In this document: positions 6,667-9,313 of the stretch, one piece after another
Layout of the letters: the number at the start of each line of letters is the position of its first letter
How positions within the stretch are numbered: position 1 is the stretch's first letter
Source: CAJQQY01 sp964352225
Lineage (GTDB): Bacteria > Bacteroidota > Bacteroidia > Chitinophagales > Saprospiraceae
Length of the DNA stretch: 9,313 bases
Assembly (NCBI GenBank): GCA_964352225.1
Contig: CAYGRM010000272.1
Coordinates: 1-9,313, forward strand
Reading direction: 5' to 3'
Notes under the pieces: generated by a model
What the model saw: the letters and a program-made list of their open reading frames with translations, nothing else
The model's database searches: none
What the model was told of the DNA's origin: nothing
Translations under genes and position numbers: made by a program

Positions 6667-7194
6667 ATGAAAACACTAATTAACACTCTTTTTGCTTTAG
6701 TGATCCTTAGCAGCTTGACTTTAATATCTTGTTCAGAAAAAAATTACCTTTCAACTAAAGATTTAACTGCATCAATGGTAGAGTCTCCACAGACTCAAGC
6801 AGATATTGACCGAAATAAAATTATCAAATTTGCCAAAGCAGCAAAACTAAAAGGCAATTTTACCTCAACTGGTATTTTTTATGTAATTGACGAACCAGGT
6901 GAGGGCTTAGAAAGACCTAGCACAAATTCGAATGTTACTGCTCACTATACAGGTACTTTGCTCAATGGAACAAAATTCGACTCTTCATATGATAGAGATG
7001 AGCCACTTATATTCAAACCTAGCCAGGTTATCAAAGGCTGGCAAGAAGCTGTCAGAATGTTAGGTAAAGGTGGAAAAGGAAAATTTATTATTCCTTCAGG
7101 ATTAGCTTATGGAGATAGAGTTGTTGGTGATATGATTCCAGCGAATGCTAATTTAGTTTTTGATATGGAATTAATTGATTTTAAATCTGAATAA
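6667..7194 (+). CDS. FKBP-type prolyl isomerase lipoprotein
   Basis: Lipid-anchored peptidyl-prolyl cis-trans isomerase, 175 residues. I chose the ATG at 6667: it gives a clean lipoprotein signal, MKTLINTLFALVILSS running to LISC with Cys22. The in-frame TTG at 6604 would add 21 residues ahead of the signal peptide and is unlikely. A short helical segment with TQADIDRNKII (43-53) is shared with the upstream paralogue. The FKBP domain (about 68-172) has the full active-site set: Tyr94 (HYTGTL), Phe104-Asp105 (KFDSS), Val121-Ile122 and Trp125 (SQVIKGW), Tyr148 (LAYGDR) and Phe165 (LVFDMEL). Activity is therefore expected, unlike the doubtful neighbour. It ends with tandem TAA stops and a hairpin terminator 29 bases on. 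The 166-base gap before it holds no clear promoter, so co-transcription with the upstream copy is possible. Confidence 0.92.
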   Translation: MKTLINTLFALVILSSLTLISCSEKNYLSTKDLTASMVESPQTQADIDRNKIIKFAKAAKLKGNFTSTGIFYVIDEPGEGLERPSTNSNVTAHYTGTLLNGTKFDSSYDRDEPLIFKPSQVIKGWQEAVRMLGKGGKGKFIIPSGLAYGDRVVGDMIPANANLVFDMELIDFKSE

Positions 7195-7223
7195 TAATTT
7201 CTATTTCTAGTATAAAAATAGAC

Positions 7224-7256
7224 AGGGCTGTCAGCACATAAAGTGCTAACAGCCCT
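7224..7256. terminator. Bidirectional terminator between convergent genes
   Basis: AGGGCTGT (7224-7231) pairs with ACAGCCCT (7249-7256). After one C/A mismatch, AGCAC pairs with GTGCT around an ATAAA loop (7238-7242). It lies between the + strand FKBP gene and the end of the - strand lipoprotein gene. Read on the - strand it is followed by a T-rich stretch (CTATTTTTATA), so it looks strongest for the minus gene but can serve both. Confidence 0.85.
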
Positions 7257-7290
7257 TGTTCGTTAATCTGGTTCTCAGACACAAATCTAA

Positions 7291-8820
7291 TCAACGAATT
7301 ACAATCTCATTCAAAATCTGCTCACCTCGAATTAAATTATTCTCAATCGTAAGCTTATCTGTAAAAATCTGCACGATCTCAGCTTGTTCGTTATATCCTT
7401 CTTGTTCAGCGAGTCCTGCGGATATATCGATTAATTTTCCAGCAACTTTAATAATGGATTTTGACGCATTGGCACTTTCGATTTCCCAAGTACCGCTGGC
7501 CATCGTTTCATAAGTTTCGGAATCACCTGATTCCGTTTCAGGATAAAGTTTTTCTGTTAAATACATAGAAAACGTTCCATCTGATCTCAAAACAATCGAA
7601 CGATCTGCATAAAAACCAGAAGGGCCATAATCCAATTCGTTGGCAATTTGAGTGTTTATAATTGCTTCCAAATTGGTTCCTTTTACCTTTGGCATAAGAT
7701 CAATTTTCTCTACACTTCCTCCTAAATTCATTTGCAATGGTACTCCATTTTCAAAAAATAACATTTCGCTAATCGCTAAATCTTGGTACTTACTTCCATC
7801 ATAAGCACTATTTATTTTTAAGGAAAAATTATTTTTTAATGGAACTCGAAGGTCTATTTTTTGCCCCGTAGCATCGTCTCGTAAAGTATATTCGTAATCC
7901 TTACCACCTACTTCACCCAAAGAAAATCCTTTAAGGCGAGCATTCGTTTTGTAAACATTTGGAGACCTTTGATAACCATTCCAAATCTGAACTTCATCTA
8001 TATTAATCGCCTCGCTAAGTTCAAAAGTCAGTTGCTCATTGATTCCATTTCCATCCACTCCTTCTACCCAAGCTGTTGTTTTTTGGTTATCAAAAAGATT
8101 GGAAGGGGCATATCTTAAAGCTGGCTTTAAAGTAGAAGAGGCAATAATCTTTGCCGATACTTTTCGAGGAAGGATCAACCGATATTCCTTTCCATCTTCA
8201 CCCCACATTTTAATATTTTGAATTCCAACAGCATAAGATTTAGAAAATTTTCGAACTACTCCTTTTTTTTCCTCGTCTTTAACTTTCACTTCTGTCGCAT
8301 TATCCGTTTTTCCAAAACGAATAAATAAAGATAAATAACTACCTCCTATATTAACAGACTCTCCCATTTTTCCTTGCCCTCTAGGTAGATCATCTCCATA
8401 AAAAATTAACTCATCTACCTTCGCTATATTGGATCCTTGAGCTGCTTCAATTTCTATTTTTTTGACAAAAACTTTATTCTGAAAAAGTAACATGATTCCT
8501 TCGTCAGATGCAGCTCCTTTTTGACTTTGCCAAGAGGTAGAATTTTTTCCATCAAAAATATTTCCTACTATTTCATTATTAGAAGTAGCATAGGCTCCTT
8601 GCAAATAGAGCGGTCTACGTCCATCATCAGGAATATTATTAACTTGACTTGAAGGTGTTTCGACTTCATTAGGATCAGTAGTTGGGTTTGTAGGTGTGTT
8701 GTCTGCCTGCCCATCAGGCAAGTTATTATTGGTTGCAGGGTCTTCACAAGCAGCCAAAAACAACAAAAACACAACTAAGAAAATAGCAGATGTTTTCATC
8801 GGTATGTTATTTTTTTTCAT
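7291..8820 (-). CDS. Lipoprotein with tandem discoidin-like (NADase-type glycan-binding) domains
   Basis: A 509-residue predicted lipoprotein. The signal (TSAIFLVVFLLFLAAC) ends at Cys25, followed by acidic Glu-Asp, a charge pattern compatible with surface export in Bacteroidota. A low-complexity Asn/Thr/Pro/Asp linker runs to about 66. Two related beta-sandwich domains follow. Domain 1 (about 70-212) has the signature NIFDGKNSTSW, then strands LLF and KKIEIEAA. Domain 2 (about 228-357) has NLFDNQKTTAWVEGVDGNG, LTFELSEAINIDEVQIWNGYQ and NARLKGFSLG. The TAWVEGV-GNG signature is that of the NADase-type glycan-binding domain, a galactose-binding-fold family. The C-terminal part (about 380-509; LRSDGTFSMYLTE, SGTWEIE) looks like a small beta-barrel domain. 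Binding of a surface or environmental glycan is inferred; no catalytic domain is visible. Met8 (8797-8799) is a plausible alternative start. A TAATTTG box (minus strand, 8826-8832) would put transcription almost at the first ATG, which mildly favours Met8. Confidence 0.85.
   Translation of the reverse strand: MKKNNIPMKTSAIFLVVFLLFLAACEDPATNNNLPDGQADNTPTNPTTDPNEVETPSSQVNNIPDDGRRPLYLQGAYATSNNEIVGNIFDGKNSTSWQSQKGAASDEGIMLLFQNKVFVKKIEIEAAQGSNIAKVDELIFYGDDLPRGQGKMGESVNIGGSYLSLFIRFGKTDNATEVKVKDEEKKGVVRKFSKSYAVGIQNIKMWGEDGKEYRLILPRKVSAKIIASSTLKPALRYAPSNLFDNQKTTAWVEGVDGNGINEQLTFELSEAINIDEVQIWNGYQRSPNVYKTNARLKGFSLGEVGGKDYEYTLRDDATGQKIDLRVPLKNNFSLKINSAYDGSKYQDLAISEMLFFENGVPLQMNLGGSVEKIDLMPKVKGTNLEAIINTQIANELDYGPSGFYADRSIVLRSDGTFSMYLTEKLYPETESGDSETYETMASGTWEIESANASKSIIKVAGKLIDISAGLAEQEGYNEQAEIVQIFTDKLTIENNLIRGEQILNEIVIR
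8704..8720. repeat. Short palindrome inside lipoprotein linker
   Basis: TGCCTG-CCCAT-CAGGCA forms a perfect 6-bp GC-rich stem with a 5-base loop within AT-rich DNA. It encodes LPDGQAD (residues 34-40) of the minus-strand lipoprotein, in its flexible linker. It resembles TGCCTG/CAGGCA palindromic repeats that I recall scattered through Bacteroidota genomes. Confidence 0.5.
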
Positions 8821-8900
8821 AAGAACAAATTACGATATTTTTTTATTTCTAAGAACGTTTTTTTTATTTAGAAAAAGAAAATCACCATGTCTATTTTAGT

Positions 8901-8908
8901 TAAATTTG
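8901..8908 (+). promoter_or_regulatory. Putative Bacteroidota -7 box for the small + strand gene
   Basis: TAAATTTG matches TAnnTTTG exactly and lies 42 bases before the ATG at 8951. The possible TTG start at 8906 falls inside this box, which argues against using it as a start codon. No -33 TTTG is seen at the usual distance. Confidence 0.4.
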
Positions 8909-8950
8909 CCCCACAAAAAAAGTCACCGTTCACAATTAACCATTAAAAAA

Positions 8951-9286
8951 ATGTTACGGAAAAATTTTCCAAAAGCAGGCGAGGAATATCTTGGAGGCGA
9001 ATCAGATGGCTGGGAATATAAAACTTCTTTTACTGGAACAACAGTAAAAGATGCTTTCGTGATGCTGCAAAATTTTTTAGAAGAAGAAGGTTACGAAAAT
9101 ATCCCACTTCCAAAGGATGCAAAAGAGTTATTAATGTTTAAAAATCCTCCCAAACAGCAACAGTTACAGTTATTCAACGAACGGGGTTATTTTCATAATC
9201 CTATCAAGATTTTTTTTCCCAATGGAAAACGAAAAGAGAATACTCTCGTGTTATGCGTATACAATCAAAATGATAAAAAGCACTAG
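8951..9286 (+). CDS. Small cytosolic protein of unknown function
   Basis: I do not recognise this 111-residue protein. It has no signal peptide or membrane segment and is rich in Lys, Glu, Asn and Phe. The N-terminal part (LRKNFPKAGEEYLGGESDG, then YKTSF) looks like short strands and loops. A helix follows at about 33-50 (VKDAFVMLQNFLEEEGY), then PLPKDAKELLMF, a Gln-rich turn (KQQQLQLF), and a C-terminal strand pair (GYFHNPIKIFF, then TLVLCVYNQND). This layout suggests a compact alpha/beta domain rather than disorder. The ATG at 8951 is preferred over the TTG at 8906 because the latter overlaps a putative promoter box and adds 15 basic residues with no matching structure. It is transcribed divergently from the glycan-binding lipoprotein, with a shared 130-base upstream region. 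I find no evidence of function. Confidence 0.75.
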   Translation: MLRKNFPKAGEEYLGGESDGWEYKTSFTGTTVKDAFVMLQNFLEEEGYENIPLPKDAKELLMFKNPPKQQQLQLFNERGYFHNPIKIFFPNGKRKENTLVLCVYNQNDKKH

Positions 9287-9313
9287 ATGAAAATTCATGG
9301 GTTAGTTTAGGAA

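Noticed and set aside
7256..7513. Plus-strand reading frame of 85 codons
   Set aside because: It begins in the convergent terminator region and is antisense to the C-terminal coding part of the lipoprotein, which has clear domain structure.
8039..8221. Plus-strand reading frame of 60 codons
   Set aside because: It is antisense to the conserved second discoidin-like domain of the lipoprotein.
8906..8950. TTG start adding 15 residues to the small + strand protein
   Set aside because: The TTG lies within a TAnnTTTG promoter-like box, and a clean ATG follows at 8951.
9287..9310. ATG directly after the last stop
   Set aside because: It opens only seven codons before TAG, with no sign that a gene continues beyond the window in that frame.

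Overview
The window is low-GC, AT-rich DNA from a member of the phylum Bacteroidota. Four things point there. Start codons lack Shine-Dalgarno sequences. Two boxes match the Bacteroidota -7 consensus TAnnTTTG. Lipoproteins are abundant. The order coaX, outer-membrane barrel, tetratricopeptide-type protein is one I recall as widespread in that phylum. The class cannot be fixed from the sequence; a Saprospiria- or Flavobacteriia-like marine or environmental lineage would fit.

Region by region on the + strand: (1) 2-517 is the 3' third of purH, interrupted by an in-frame TAA at 26-28. (2) Two inverted copies of a GC-rich repeat (514-538 and 644-669) bracket the purH/coaX junction, and the second copy is translated as part of an N-terminal extension of CoaX. 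(3) 600-4238 is a tight cluster: coaX, an outer-membrane beta-barrel gene (20-base overlap) and a secreted helical/TPR-like protein (2-base gap). It closes with a strong terminator hairpin. (4) 4396-5835 is a lipoprotein paralogue of the preceding gene, with its own putative promoter and a 25-bp dyad upstream. (5) After a perfect 25-bp hairpin come two paralogous FKBP-type prolyl isomerase lipoproteins (5952-6500, 6667-7194). (6) A bidirectional terminator separates these from a minus-strand lipoprotein (7291-8820) with two discoidin-like, probably glycan-binding, domains. (7) A divergent small cytosolic protein of unknown function (8951-9286) ends the window.

The genes fall into housekeeping metabolism (purine and CoA synthesis) and an envelope group: one outer-membrane barrel, one exported and one lipid-anchored TPR-like protein with matched cysteines, and two lipid-anchored prolyl isomerases. 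The envelope group is consistent with a periplasmic or outer-membrane folding or assembly module, but that is inference from context. I see no defence system, CRISPR array, RNA gene, transposase or phage gene. No gene-free stretch exceeds 300 bases.
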